DNA of 64,000 nt from Roseomonas alba (GTDB lineage Bacteria; Pseudomonadota; Alphaproteobacteria; Acetobacterales; Acetobacteraceae), in NCBI RefSeq assembly GCF_019430885.1, contig NZ_JAHYBZ010000006.1, forward strand, positions 62,001 through 126,000, read 5' to 3'. The translations under genes were made by a program, and so were the position numbers. This document shows, piece by piece, positions 8,975 through 17,675 of this stretch. The notes under the pieces were generated by a model. It saw nothing but the letters and a program-made list of their open reading frames with translations. It was not told the DNA's origin and ran no database searches. Each line of letters opens with the position of its first letter. Positions within the stretch are counted from its first letter, which is position 1.

Positions 8975-9072
8975 CCGTCGCGACAACCGAGGCTGATCAC
9001 CGTCGTCGCTCCGCCCTAGGCACCGGCCGCGCAACGGCTTTATAAGCCGCCCCGTACATTCAGGTCGGCCGC

Positions 9073-10221
9073 ATGCGTCTGCGCTTCCTTGCCTTCCTTG
9101 CCGTACCGATCGCCCTCGCCGGTGGCGGCTGGTGGTACGCGACCCAGCGGCCCCTGCCCGTCCCCGTCGCCGCGGTGCAGACCGATGTGCCCGTCACGGT
9201 CTTCGGCCTCGGTGCCGTGGAAGCGCGCGTGCTCTCCCGCGTCGGCTTCGAGGTGCCTGGCACGCTGGTCGAGGTGCTCGCCGACCATGGCGACCGCGTC
9301 CCCGCCGGTGCTCCCCTCGCCCGGCTCGCCAGCGCGAGCCAGGAAGCGCGCCTCGCCCGCGCCGAGGCGGCGATGCTCTCCGCCGACGCCGCCCTGCAGC
9401 GCGCCGAGGCGCAGCGCGAACGCGCCGAGGCGCTGCTCACCCAACGCCAGGCCACCGCGCGGCGGCGGCGGGAGCTCGCCAGCCGCGGCGTCGGCAGCTC
9501 CGAATCCGCCGAACTCGCCGAGACCGAAGCCACCACCGCCCAGGCCGACCTCGCGGTGAACCGTGCCGATGCCGCTGTCGCCCGCGCCCTTCAGGCCGAG
9601 GCCCGCGCCAATCTCCAGGCTGAACGCACCACGCTCGACAAGCACACGCTGCGCGCACCCTTCGACGCCCTGGTCATCGCGCGCAGCCGCGAGGCAGGCG
9701 CCGCGCTCAATCCCGGCGAGGCAGTGTTCACCCTGGTCGCGCCGGACAGCCTCTGGGCGCTCGCCTATGTCGATGAAGGCCGGGCCGGCGACATCGCCCT
9801 CGACCAGCCGGCGACGGTGACGCTGCGCAGCCGCCCCGGCCGCCCGGTCGCCGCGCGCGTCGTGCGCATCGGGCTGGAAGCCGACCGCGTGACCGAGGAG
9901 CGCCGCGTCCATGTCCGCTGCCTGGCCTGTCCGGAGATGCCCGTCATCGGCGAGCAGGCCGAGGTGGTGATCGAGACCGGCCGCCTGCCCCGCGCCCGCC
10001 TGGTGCCGGAAAACGCCATTCACGGTTTCGACGGCGCGGCCGGCACCGTCTGGGTGATCGAGGACGGCCGCCTCGCGCGCCGCCGGGTGCGCTTCGCCGC
10101 GCGGCTGATGGATGGCAGCGCCGCGATCACCGATGCTCTGCCCGAGGATCTGCCGATCGCCACCCGCACCGGTCCCGGCTTCGCCGTCGGGCGCGCCGCA
10201 CGCGCGGTGCCGGCGCCGTGA
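9073..10221 (+). CDS. HlyD/RND-type periplasmic adaptor subunit
   Basis: 382-residue membrane-fusion protein. It has an N-terminal membrane anchor (residues 2-22), a lipoyl-like half (GFEVPGTLVEVLADHGDRVPAG), a long Ala/Glu/Arg-rich coiled-coil hairpin (about 95-185), the second lipoyl half (LRAPFDALVIARSREAGAALNPGEAVFTLV) and a beta-barrel domain. It should bridge an inner-membrane ABC transporter to the envelope. It overlaps the permease gene by 4 bases, and with the next two genes forms a DevABC/MacA-like export system. Substrate unknown. Confidence 0.85.
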   Translation: MRLRFLAFLAVPIALAGGGWWYATQRPLPVPVAAVQTDVPVTVFGLGAVEARVLSRVGFEVPGTLVEVLADHGDRVPAGAPLARLASASQEARLARAEAAMLSADAALQRAEAQRERAEALLTQRQATARRRRELASRGVGSSESAELAETEATTAQADLAVNRADAAVARALQAEARANLQAERTTLDKHTLRAPFDALVIARSREAGAALNPGEAVFTLVAPDSLWALAYVDEGRAGDIALDQPATVTLRSRPGRPVAARVVRIGLEADRVTEERRVHVRCLACPEMPVIGEQAEVVIETGRLPRARLVPENAIHGFDGAAGTVWVIEDGRLARRRVRFAARLMDGSAAITDALPEDLPIATRTGPGFAVGRAARAVPAP

Positions 10222-11351
10222 ATCTCGCCTTCGCCGATATCCGGCATCGTCTCGGCCGCTTCCTGATGACCTGCCTCGGCCTCGGGCTGCTGATGGGCGT
10301 GGCGCTGTCCATGGTCGGCATCTACCGCGGCGTGGTGGCCGAGGCGCTCGCCCTCACGCACAGCCTGCGCGCCGATCTTTGGGTGGTCGAAGCCGGCACG
10401 CGCGGCCCCTTTGCCGAGGCGTCACGCATCCCCGGCGATGTGCGGGAGATGGTCGCGCGCCTGCCCGGTGTCGCGACGGCCGGCGCCGTCACGCTGCGTT
10501 CGGCGGAGATGCAGGCGCCGCAGGGCCTGGTCCGCGTGCAGGTGATGGGTTTCGAGCCCGGCCGCCCGGGTGGACCCGCGACCGTCGCCGCCGGCCGCGA
10601 TCTCGGCGGTGCGCGCTTCGAGATGGTGGCGGATGCACGTGCCGGGCTCGCGCTTGGCGCGACAGTACTGCTCGGCGGGGATCGCTACCGCGTGGTCGGC
10701 CTCACCGGCGGGCTGGTCGCCTCGGGCGGCGATCCGCTGGTCTTCGTGACGTTGCGCGACAGCCAGGAGCTGCAATTCCAGCTCGCGCCGCCGGCGGCGC
10801 GGCGTGCCCAGGCGGCAGGCGCGGGGCCGGGCGCGCTCGATACGGTGAATGCCGTGATCGCGCGCCTGCATCCCGCCGCCGATCCCGCCACCGTGGCCGA
10901 GACCGTGCGACGCTGGAAGCACCTCGCGGCGCTGACCGATGCCGAACAGTCGGAGGTGCTGACGCGCTCGCTGGTCAACCGCGCGCGCATGCAGCTCGGC
11001 ATGTTCACCGTGGTGCTGCTCTTCGTCTCGGCGGTGATCATCGCGCTGATCATCTACACCATGACCATGGACAAGCTGCGGGAGATTGCGACGCTGAAGC
11101 TGATCGGCGCAGCCGACCGCACCATCATCGGGCTGGTGCTGCAGCAGGCCATGCTGCTCGGAGCCGCGGGCTATGTCGCGGCGCTCGCCATCGTCTTCGC
11201 CACGCGCGACCGCTTCCCCCGCGCGGTCGAACTCGGCCCGACAGAGGTCCTCGCCATGGCGGGCGTGATCGGGCTGATCTGCTTGCTCGGCAGCCTCGTC
11301 TCGATCCGTGCGGCGCTGCGCATCGAACCCCAGCAGGCGCTCGGCGGATGA
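10218..11351 (+). CDS. FtsX-type ABC transporter permease
   Basis: 377 residues, GTG start overlapping the adaptor stop as GTGA. It has one N-terminal membrane segment (about 15-37), a periplasmic domain, then three membrane segments near 255-370. The FtsX/MacB-type region TMTMDKLREIATLKLIGAADRTIIGLVLQQ is characteristic (key part KLREIATLKLIGA). It is probably a homodimer with the ATPase encoded next, DevC-like. The proteins are mechanotransmitters rather than importers. Confidence 0.85.
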   Translation: MNLAFADIRHRLGRFLMTCLGLGLLMGVALSMVGIYRGVVAEALALTHSLRADLWVVEAGTRGPFAEASRIPGDVREMVARLPGVATAGAVTLRSAEMQAPQGLVRVQVMGFEPGRPGGPATVAAGRDLGGARFEMVADARAGLALGATVLLGGDRYRVVGLTGGLVASGGDPLVFVTLRDSQELQFQLAPPAARRAQAAGAGPGALDTVNAVIARLHPAADPATVAETVRRWKHLAALTDAEQSEVLTRSLVNRARMQLGMFTVVLLFVSAVIIALIIYTMTMDKLREIATLKLIGAADRTIIGLVLQQAMLLGAAGYVAALAIVFATRDRFPRAVELGPTEVLAMAGVIGLICLLGSLVSIRAALRIEPQQALGG

Positions 11352-12040
11352 GCACGGCACCGCTCGTGCGCGTGGAGGGCATCACGCGCATCTTCGGCAC
11401 CGGCGATGCGGCGCTGCGCGCGCTCGATGGCGTCGATCTCGATGTCGCGGCGGGCGAAGTGGTCGGGCTGCGCGGCCCCTCGGGCAGCGGAAAATCGACG
11501 CTGCTCAACATCATTGCCTGCATCCTGGAACCGAGCGACGGCCGCCTCTCGCTCGACGGACAGGTGGTGTGGGACGGGCGCTACCACGTCGCCGATCTGC
11601 GCCGGCTGCGGCGCGAGCGCATTGGCTTCATCTTCCAGTTCCACAACCTGCTGCCCTTCCTCGACGCCACCGACAATGTCGCGCTGGCGATGACGCTCGC
11701 CGGCACGGAACCCGCCGCGGCACGCCAGCGGGCGCGGGAACTGCTCGACTATCTGCAGGTGGGCAGGCGGGCCGGGGCGATGCCCGCGCGGCTGTCGGGC
11801 GGCGAGGCGCAGCGCGTGGCGATCGCCCGGGCGCTCGCCAACCATCCCCGCGTCATCCTGGCCGACGAGCCGACCGCCGCGCTCGATTCCGAACGCGCGC
11901 GGGTGGTGATGGATCTCCTGCGCCGGGTGGCGCAGGAACAGCAGGCAGCGATCCTCGTCGTCACGCATGACGAGAAGATCTTCGATCGCTTCGACCGCAT
12001 GGTCGCGCTGCGCGACGGGCGGATCGAAGCGATCGGATAG
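11348..12040 (+). CDS. ABC transporter ATPase (LolD/MacB/DevA type)
   Basis: 230-residue ATPase with Walker A GPSGSGKS (43-50), the Q-loop FIFQFHNLLPFLDATDN, the signature LSGGEAQR (149-156), Walker B VILADEPTAALD and the H-loop VVTHD. The ATG overlaps the permease stop as ATGA. It completes a three-gene adaptor-permease-ATPase set (9073-12040). It ends 6 bases before the convergent M20 gene. Confidence 0.92.
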   Translation: MSTAPLVRVEGITRIFGTGDAALRALDGVDLDVAAGEVVGLRGPSGSGKSTLLNIIACILEPSDGRLSLDGQVVWDGRYHVADLRRLRRERIGFIFQFHNLLPFLDATDNVALAMTLAGTEPAAARQRARELLDYLQVGRRAGAMPARLSGGEAQRVAIARALANHPRVILADEPTAALDSERARVVMDLLRRVAQEQQAAILVVTHDEKIFDRFDRMVALRDGRIEAIG

Positions 12041-12046
12041 AGCGAC

Positions 12047-13468
12047 TCAGTCTCCACTCATCTTGATCGGCGGCTGCACATCCGGCGGCAGCGGGCAGAC
12101 ATAGGGGTGCGCGTCGGTGCGCGCCTTGTGGTCCGCCTTCGCCGCAGCGAGCAGCTCCGGCTTCATGATCGCGTCCACGGCGGTGCCCGCCATGATCTTC
12201 GCGACATGCACCAGGCCCTTATGCGCGATGCCCGACTTGCCTTGCGCCGTCAGCTGCCAGGAATGCCCCGGCGTGCCGATGGCATAGGTCGCGCCGCGCG
12301 CCTGGACCATCGGCACGGCCCAGGAAACGTCGCCGACATCGGTGGACCCCACGCCGCCGCCGCCCTTGGCGTCGATCGGCACGATCTGGTCGCAGAGCGG
12401 CTTGTCGCGCTCGACCTTCAGCCCGTGGCGGCGGAAGGCGGTCGCGATGTCCTCATCCGACAGCGTGCCCTGGATCTCGCGCGCATAGGCGCGGTCGGCG
12501 TCGTCGAACTGCGGCGGGCCGAGGCGCATCATGTTGTCGTACATCGCCTGTTCGAGCGGCGTGTTCGCGAGCAGGTTCGACACCGCGGAGACGACCTTGG
12601 TGGTCACCGTGGTCTCGGTCATCAGCGCCGCCCCGTCGCCGATCTTGCGCACGCGCGCGACCAGCGCGTTCAGCCCCACCAGATCCTTCGCACGGATCAG
12701 GTAGCGCACCGTCGCACGCCCCTGCACCACGTTCGGCGCGATCCCGCCGGCATCGAGATAGGCGTAGTGGATGCGCGCATCCGACGGCATGTGCTCGCGC
12801 ATGTAGTTCACGCCGACATTCATCAGCTCGACCGCGTCGAGCGCCGAGCGCCCCAGCTCGGGTGCGGCGGCCGCATGCGACGACCGGCCGGTGAAGGTGA
12901 AGTCGATGCGGGTATTGGCGAGCGACACCGCCTCGTTCACGCCGGTGAAGGCGGCCGGGTGCCAGCAGATCGCCATGTCGACATCGTTGAAGACGCCGGC
13001 GCGGACCATGAAGCCCTTCGCCGCGCCGCCTTCCTCGGCCGGGCAGCCGTAATAGCGCACCCGGGCCTTCACGCCGTTCTCCGCCAGCCAGTCCTTCACC
13101 GCGGAAGCGGCGAGCAGCGAGGCGGCGCCGAGCAGGTTGTGCCCGCAGCCATGGCCCGACCCGTCGCCCGGCAGCATCTTGTGCTCGGCGATGCCGGCCT
13201 CGTTGGAAAGGCCCGGCAGCGCATCGTATTCGCCGAGGATGGCGATGACCGGCCCGTCCTCGCCCGCCTCACCCATCACGGCGGTCGGGATGCCGGCGAC
13301 GTTCTTCGTCACGCGGAAACCGTGCTGCTCCAGCAGCTCGGTATGCGCGGCGCAGGACTTGAATTCGGCATAACAGAGCTCGGGCGTGCCCCACACCCGG
13401 TCAGCAAGCTCAATGGCATCCGGCGCCTTGGCATCGACCAGGCGCCAGATCTCTTCCGTATTCTGCAT
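12047..13468 (-). CDS. M20 family amidohydrolase (AbgB-like)
   Basis: 473-residue predicted metal-dependent amidohydrolase. Metal-binding HGCGHN (106-111) and PAEEGG (143-148) are present, as is a dimerisation-domain block FTGRSSHAAAAPELGRSALD. Length and sequence resemble p-aminobenzoyl-glutamate hydrolase subunit B and related peptidase M20D proteins. The start follows GAAGGAA. It is the last gene on this strand after a sugar-type ABC transporter and a small membrane protein, so it may act on an imported N-acyl compound. No abgA partner is nearby, so the exact substrate is unknown. Confidence 0.85.
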   Translation of the reverse strand: MQNTEEIWRLVDAKAPDAIELADRVWGTPELCYAEFKSCAAHTELLEQHGFRVTKNVAGIPTAVMGEAGEDGPVIAILGEYDALPGLSNEAGIAEHKMLPGDGSGHGCGHNLLGAASLLAASAVKDWLAENGVKARVRYYGCPAEEGGAAKGFMVRAGVFNDVDMAICWHPAAFTGVNEAVSLANTRIDFTFTGRSSHAAAAPELGRSALDAVELMNVGVNYMREHMPSDARIHYAYLDAGGIAPNVVQGRATVRYLIRAKDLVGLNALVARVRKIGDGAALMTETTVTTKVVSAVSNLLANTPLEQAMYDNMMRLGPPQFDDADRAYAREIQGTLSDEDIATAFRRHGLKVERDKPLCDQIVPIDAKGGGGVGSTDVGDVSWAVPMVQARGATYAIGTPGHSWQLTAQGKSGIAHKGLVHVAKIMAGTAVDAIMKPELLAAAKADHKARTDAHPYVCPLPPDVQPPIKMSGD

Positions 13469-13552
13469 GGGGCAATTCCTTCAGCGGCTGCAAGGGACCG
13501 ATTACTGGCCCCTCCCGGCCGCCCCGTCCAGCGCCCCCGGCCGGATGGCGGA

Positions 13553-13867
13553 TCAGCGCCGCGCGCGGGCCGGAACGGTCACCGGGACGGGAATGGCCTG
13601 CAGGCGCAGCCGGCGGCCGCGCGGCGGTTCGTCGCGGCCGTCGCGCAGCATGATGGCCGCGCCGATCTGCACCGAACCGAAGGTCAGGCCCGAGAAGAAC
13701 CACAGCATGGCCACGACCGGTACCCCGCCATGCTTGAGGATCAGCCTGCCCACCCCGCCCGGATCCGCCCAGAGCACCGCCGCCACGAACAGCGCCGAGA
13801 GGCCGAAACCAATCAGCCCATGCATGATCATGAAACGGACGGCGACGGGGATGCGGTGCAGGGACAT
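13553..13867 (-). CDS. Small membrane protein, two predicted helices
   Basis: 104 residues. The ATG is chosen because AGGAGGACCACC lies immediately upstream; an earlier in-frame ATG lacks this. Two hydrophobic stretches, FMIMHGLIGFGLSALFVAAVL (about 11-31) and VPVVAMLWFFSGLTFGSVQIG (about 47-67), are followed by an Arg-rich cytoplasmic tail. It lies between the ABC permease gene and the M20 gene on the same strand. Function unknown. Confidence 0.7.
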   Translation of the reverse strand: MSLHRIPVAVRFMIMHGLIGFGLSALFVAAVLWADPGGVGRLILKHGGVPVVAMLWFFSGLTFGSVQIGAAIMLRDGRDEPPRGRRLRLQAIPVPVTVPARARR

Positions 13868-13927
13868 GGTGGTCCTCCTTGACCTGCCGGAAAAGATAGG
13901 CTCACCCGACCTCGTCTGCAAACGCGA

Positions 13928-14755
13928 TCAGCCGCCCTTCACGCCGCCGGCGGTCAGCCCCTCGACGATCTGCTTCTGCGCCAGCAGCGTCAGCAGCAGC
14001 ACCGGCGCCGTCACCAGCAGGGCGGCCGCCGAGAGCGGGCCCCAGGAGATCTGCTCGAAGGTCAGCATGTTGTTCACGGCCACGGGCAGCGTCCGCGTCT
14101 CCCGCCCGGCCAGCACCATCGCGAAGATGAAGTTGTTCCAGGAGAAGATGAAGGCGAGGATCGTCGCCACCGTGATTCCGGGCTTGGCCAGCGGCATCGC
14201 CACATGGCGGAAGGCCTGCCAGATCGTCGCGCCGTCCACCAGCGCCGCTTCCTCCAGTTCGGCCGGCAGCCCCTCGAAGAAGCCCATCATGATCCACACC
14301 ACGATCGGCACGGTGATGACGAGATGCGTGATGACGATGGGCGCGAGCGTGCCCGTCAGCCCGATCCACTGGAACAGCAGAAACAGCGGGATGAGGTAGG
14401 ACAGGCCCGGCGTGATGCGCGCGATCAGGATGACCACCGCCGCCTTGGTCGCGCGCATCTTCGCGATACCATACCCCGCCGGCACACCGAGCAGGATGGC
14501 GAGCCCCGTCGCGCTGAAGGACACGATCACCGAGTTGATCGCGTATTTCAGGAAGTCGTTGCGCTCGAACACCGCGGCGAAGTTGTCCAGCACCGGCGGG
14601 TTCGGGATGAAGACCGGCGGATAATCGGTGTTGTCGAGCTCGGTCTTGAGCGACAGCGACAGCATCCACAGGAAGACCATGACGGCGGGTGCGACCAGCA
14701 CCAGCACGCCGAAGCCGAAGCCGATATCGCCGGCGAGGCGCTTCACCTTGCGCAT
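13928..14755 (-). CDS. Carbohydrate-type ABC transporter permease (MalG/UgpE-like)
   Basis: 275-residue inner-membrane permease with about six membrane segments. The EAA loop EEAALVDGATIWQAFRHVAMPLAKPG is clear (conserved core EAALVDGA...PLAKPG). The start is the ATG overlapping the previous stop as TGATG. It partners the upstream MalF-like permease. No ATPase gene is encoded in this cluster. Confidence 0.88.
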   Translation of the reverse strand: MRKVKRLAGDIGFGFGVLVLVAPAVMVFLWMLSLSLKTELDNTDYPPVFIPNPPVLDNFAAVFERNDFLKYAINSVIVSFSATGLAILLGVPAGYGIAKMRATKAAVVILIARITPGLSYLIPLFLLFQWIGLTGTLAPIVITHLVITVPIVVWIMMGFFEGLPAELEEAALVDGATIWQAFRHVAMPLAKPGITVATILAFIFSWNNFIFAMVLAGRETRTLPVAVNNMLTFEQISWGPLSAAALLVTAPVLLLTLLAQKQIVEGLTAGGVKGG

Positions 14756-15678
14756 CACGCGTCCTTCACCCGCGCGCGGGTCCACAGCAGCACCATCGCG
14801 AGCAGGATGATGATGGCGAAGAACACCACCACCACGGCCGAAGCATAGCCGAGGTTGTAGTAGGCGAAGGCCTGCAGGTAGAGGAAGATGTTGATGGTCT
14901 CGCTGGCCGTGCCCGGCCCGCCCTGGGTGATGACATAGATCGTGTCGAAGGCCTTCAGCGCGTCGATGGTGCGGATGATCAGGGCGACGACCAGGAAGGG
15001 TGCGAGCAGCGGCAGGGTGATGTGGCGAAAGGCCTGCCAGGCACTGGCCCCGTCGATCTTCGCCGCCTCATAGGGATCGAGCGGCAGCGAGGCGAGACCG
15101 CCCAGCAGGATCAGCATCACCAGCGGCGTCCAGTGCCAGACCTCCACCATCACCAGGGTCGGGATGACTGTGTCCGGCGCATAGACCCACATGGATGGCG
15201 GCAGCCCCACCTGCTGCAGCAGCCAGTTCAGCACGCCGAGCTGCGGGTGGAACATCATGGTCCAGACCAGCGCGACGGCGACCGGCGTCGCCATCATCGG
15301 CAGGATGAAGACGGTGCGCGCCAGCCCCCGCAGCGGGAACTTCCGGTGGAAGGCAAGCGCGGCGAGCAGCCCCAACACCATCGGGATCACCACCGACAGG
15401 GCGGTGAAATACAGCGTGCGGAGGATCGAGTAGAGGAACCGCTCATCCGTGACGAGCTTCACGTAGTTGGCGTGGCCCACCCATTCGCGCCCGCCGCCCA
15501 GCTTGAAATCGTGCAACGACATGTAGAGCGTGAAGGCCCAGGGAAAGACGATGGTGCCGAGCACCACCGCCCCGCAGGGCACCACGAACCACCAGTAGCG
15601 GCGGGCGTAGTTGTGGCGCCGGCGGGGCGTGGCCCCAACCGTCGCCTGCTGCTCCATGGTGGCCGTGCTGCCCGCCAT
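14755..15678 (-). CDS. Carbohydrate-type ABC transporter permease (MalF/UgpA-like)
   Basis: 307 residues, six membrane segments, with the EAA loop DPYEAAKIDGASAWQAFRHITLPLL near residues 195-220. The start is placed at the ATG one base after the TGA of the binding-protein gene; longer forms would overlap that gene. It forms the pore with the MalG-like protein. A short basic tail (PRRRHNYARRYWW) precedes the first helix. Confidence 0.87.
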   Translation of the reverse strand: MAGSTATMEQQATVGATPRRRHNYARRYWWFVVPCGAVVLGTIVFPWAFTLYMSLHDFKLGGGREWVGHANYVKLVTDERFLYSILRTLYFTALSVVIPMVLGLLAALAFHRKFPLRGLARTVFILPMMATPVAVALVWTMMFHPQLGVLNWLLQQVGLPPSMWVYAPDTVIPTLVMVEVWHWTPLVMLILLGGLASLPLDPYEAAKIDGASAWQAFRHITLPLLAPFLVVALIIRTIDALKAFDTIYVITQGGPGTASETINIFLYLQAFAYYNLGYASAVVVVFFAIIILLAMVLLWTRARVKDA

Positions 15679-15679
15679 C

Positions 15680-17017
15680 TCAGCTCTCGCGCTCGGATTG
15701 CTCGAGGACGGGCCGGAACGCCTCCGTCGCGCGCCGCAGCTCGGTCGCGACATCCGCCCCGCCGATGGTGGCGGTGAGCGCCGAGCCCAGCGTGTCGCGG
15801 AACTCGGTGACGGGCACGATCTCCGGCAGGCCGGGGCGGGAGATGCGCGCGCTCTCGATCAGCGTGTTGAAGAATTCGCGCGAGAAGCGCGACTGGCTGA
15901 TCGCCTCCTCATTGCGATAGGCCGAGGTGCGCGCGGGCGATCCGGCGCCGGAGGTCAGGTAGCGCAACTGGTTCGCCTTGCCCGACGCCCATTGCAGATA
16001 GAGCCAGGATGCCCCCTTCTTGCGACTCTGCTCGGCGATGCCGAAGGCAGTGCCGAACATGGCGCAGTGGTGGTGCGCCGGCCCGCGCGGCACGACGGCG
16101 TATCCGACCTTGCCGGCGACGCGCGATCGCGTGCGGTCTTCCAGCGGCGCGGCGAAGCCGACCCCGTCGATCCAGAAGGCGGCGCGGCCCTGCATGAAGG
16201 TGGTCTGGCTCTCATTCCAGTTGAAGCCGGACACACCGGGCGGCGAGCAGTCGCGCAGCAGCTTCTTGTAGAATTCCCCCGCCCAGATCGCGTCCGGGCT
16301 ATCGCTGATCAGCCGCCGCTGTCCGTCGAGGAAGTCGCGCTGCTGCGTCCCCAGCAGGAAGGACGAGTACAGCACCACATTGGCGTTGCGCAGGCCGCGC
16401 CCGACATTGCCGTAGATCTGGCGGGACGGTTCGGTCAGCCGCCGCGCGCTGTCGTACATCTCGTCGAAGGTGGCAGGCGGGGCGATGTTCTTCGCCGCCA
16501 GCAATTCCTTGTTGTAGTAGAGGATGAAGTAGTCGGTGAATTCCGGAAGCGTATCCATCCGGCCATCCGCCTGGGTGGAATAGGCGACGGCGCCCTCCCC
16601 GAAATCGGCGAAGTCGAAATCGGGTGCCGTGATGGTGGGGTCCGCCATCAGCGCCTTGATGTCGGTGCACCAGCGCGCCTTGCCGACCTGCCGCTTGTTC
16701 ACGTGCAGGCTGATGCCCACCACGTCGAAGGAGGGGCGGCCCGAGGCGAACTCGATCGCGAATTTCTGCCGGTGCTGCTGCTCGGGGATCTGCTCGGCGC
16801 CCACGCGGATGCCGGTCATGTCCTCGAATTCGCGCTGGTTCTGGATCAGGATGGTACTGCGCGGATTGGCGGTCAGGCTGACCTCGATCCGCTCGCCCGA
16901 GAACCGCTTCCAGTCGAACTGGGATTGCGCATTGGCCTGGCGCACCAGGGGCGGTGCGGCCAGCAGGCCGGCACCAGCCGTCAGCGCCGTGCGGCGCGTG
17001 AAGCCACGGGACATCAT
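15680..17017 (-). CDS. Extracellular solute-binding protein, sugar-type (family 1)
   Basis: 445 residues. The N-terminal Arg-rich signal (SRGFTRRTALTAGAGLLAAPP) is Tat-like. The mature protein has the family 1 pattern EFEDMTGIRVGAEQIPEQQ, YFILYYNKELLAAKNIAPP and the FMQGRAAFWIDG block. The start follows GGAGGAAACA; two ATGs are adjacent. It precedes two permeases. An ATPase is missing, so the transporter probably shares one encoded elsewhere. Substrate not assigned. Confidence 0.88.
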   Translation of the reverse strand: MMSRGFTRRTALTAGAGLLAAPPLVRQANAQSQFDWKRFSGERIEVSLTANPRSTILIQNQREFEDMTGIRVGAEQIPEQQHRQKFAIEFASGRPSFDVVGISLHVNKRQVGKARWCTDIKALMADPTITAPDFDFADFGEGAVAYSTQADGRMDTLPEFTDYFILYYNKELLAAKNIAPPATFDEMYDSARRLTEPSRQIYGNVGRGLRNANVVLYSSFLLGTQQRDFLDGQRRLISDSPDAIWAGEFYKKLLRDCSPPGVSGFNWNESQTTFMQGRAAFWIDGVGFAAPLEDRTRSRVAGKVGYAVVPRGPAHHHCAMFGTAFGIAEQSRKKGASWLYLQWASGKANQLRYLTSGAGSPARTSAYRNEEAISQSRFSREFFNTLIESARISRPGLPEIVPVTEFRDTLGSALTATIGGADVATELRRATEAFRPVLEQSERES

Positions 17018-17121
17018 TGTTTCCTCCGCCTCGCAGCGGGTCATGGCGCCCGCCTTCGATCAGGCGCGCATGATCCGCACGAAGCGGCGGGACGCGCAAG
17101 CGCGGCGAAGGGGGCGTCCGG

Positions 17122-17673
17122 TCAGACCGCCTCGCGCCGCAGGGCGTCCAGCACCGCGGGATCGGTGATCGGCGCCGTGTCCCAGGGCGGCGGCGGGGGC
17201 GGGTCGAGCGTCTCGAACACCGTCGATAGTTCGATCGCCCCGGTCTCCGCCGGCCGCGGATAGGGTGTGGGATCCGCCTCCCCTGCCACTCTCGGCCTGC
17301 CGATGGCGACGAAGAAATCCTCGAGCCCCGCCGGGATCAGCATCCACAGCATGCGGTACGGCCCGCCGCCATCGTTGATGAAGCCGTGCCGCGCATGGGG
17401 CGGTGCCACCATGAAGGTACCGGCCGTGATCCGCCGCACCACCCCATCCAGCCGCGCCAGCGCCTGGCCCTCGACAATCCAGAAGATCTCGGTCTGCGCC
17501 GGATGCGCATGCTCGCGGATCTTGCCGAGCGGCGGCAACTCCTGGACCCCGGCCGAGAACCCCGCCGGCGCCCCGGGAAAACGTGGAGAGGTCAGCAGAT
17601 CGACCCAGCCATTGGCCGGCTGGGGCTGCCAATGCTGCTGCCCGCCCCCGGGCGGGACGACGAGCACGGCCAT
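17122..17673 (-). CDS. Cupin-domain protein
   Basis: 183 residues, single cupin. The metal motif EHAHPAQTEIFWIVEGQ gives His, His and Glu ligands, and the second motif PPHARHGF gives the last His. The start is 3 bases after the stop of the upstream protease-like gene, so the two are co-transcribed. The C-terminus has a run of six prolines. Possible roles include sugar isomerisation or dioxygenation; nothing decides between them. Confidence 0.75.
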   Translation of the reverse strand: MAVLVVPPGGGQQHWQPQPANGWVDLLTSPRFPGAPAGFSAGVQELPPLGKIREHAHPAQTEIFWIVEGQALARLDGVVRRITAGTFMVAPPHARHGFINDGGGPYRMLWMLIPAGLEDFFVAIGRPRVAGEADPTPYPRPAETGAIELSTVFETLDPPPPPPWDTAPITDPAVLDALRREAV

Positions 17674-17675
17674 GG

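Noticed and set aside
14204..14848. Long plus-strand ORFs opposite the ABC transporter genes
   Set aside because: They are antisense shadows of clear permease genes and consist of Arg/His/Asp-rich low-complexity sequence.
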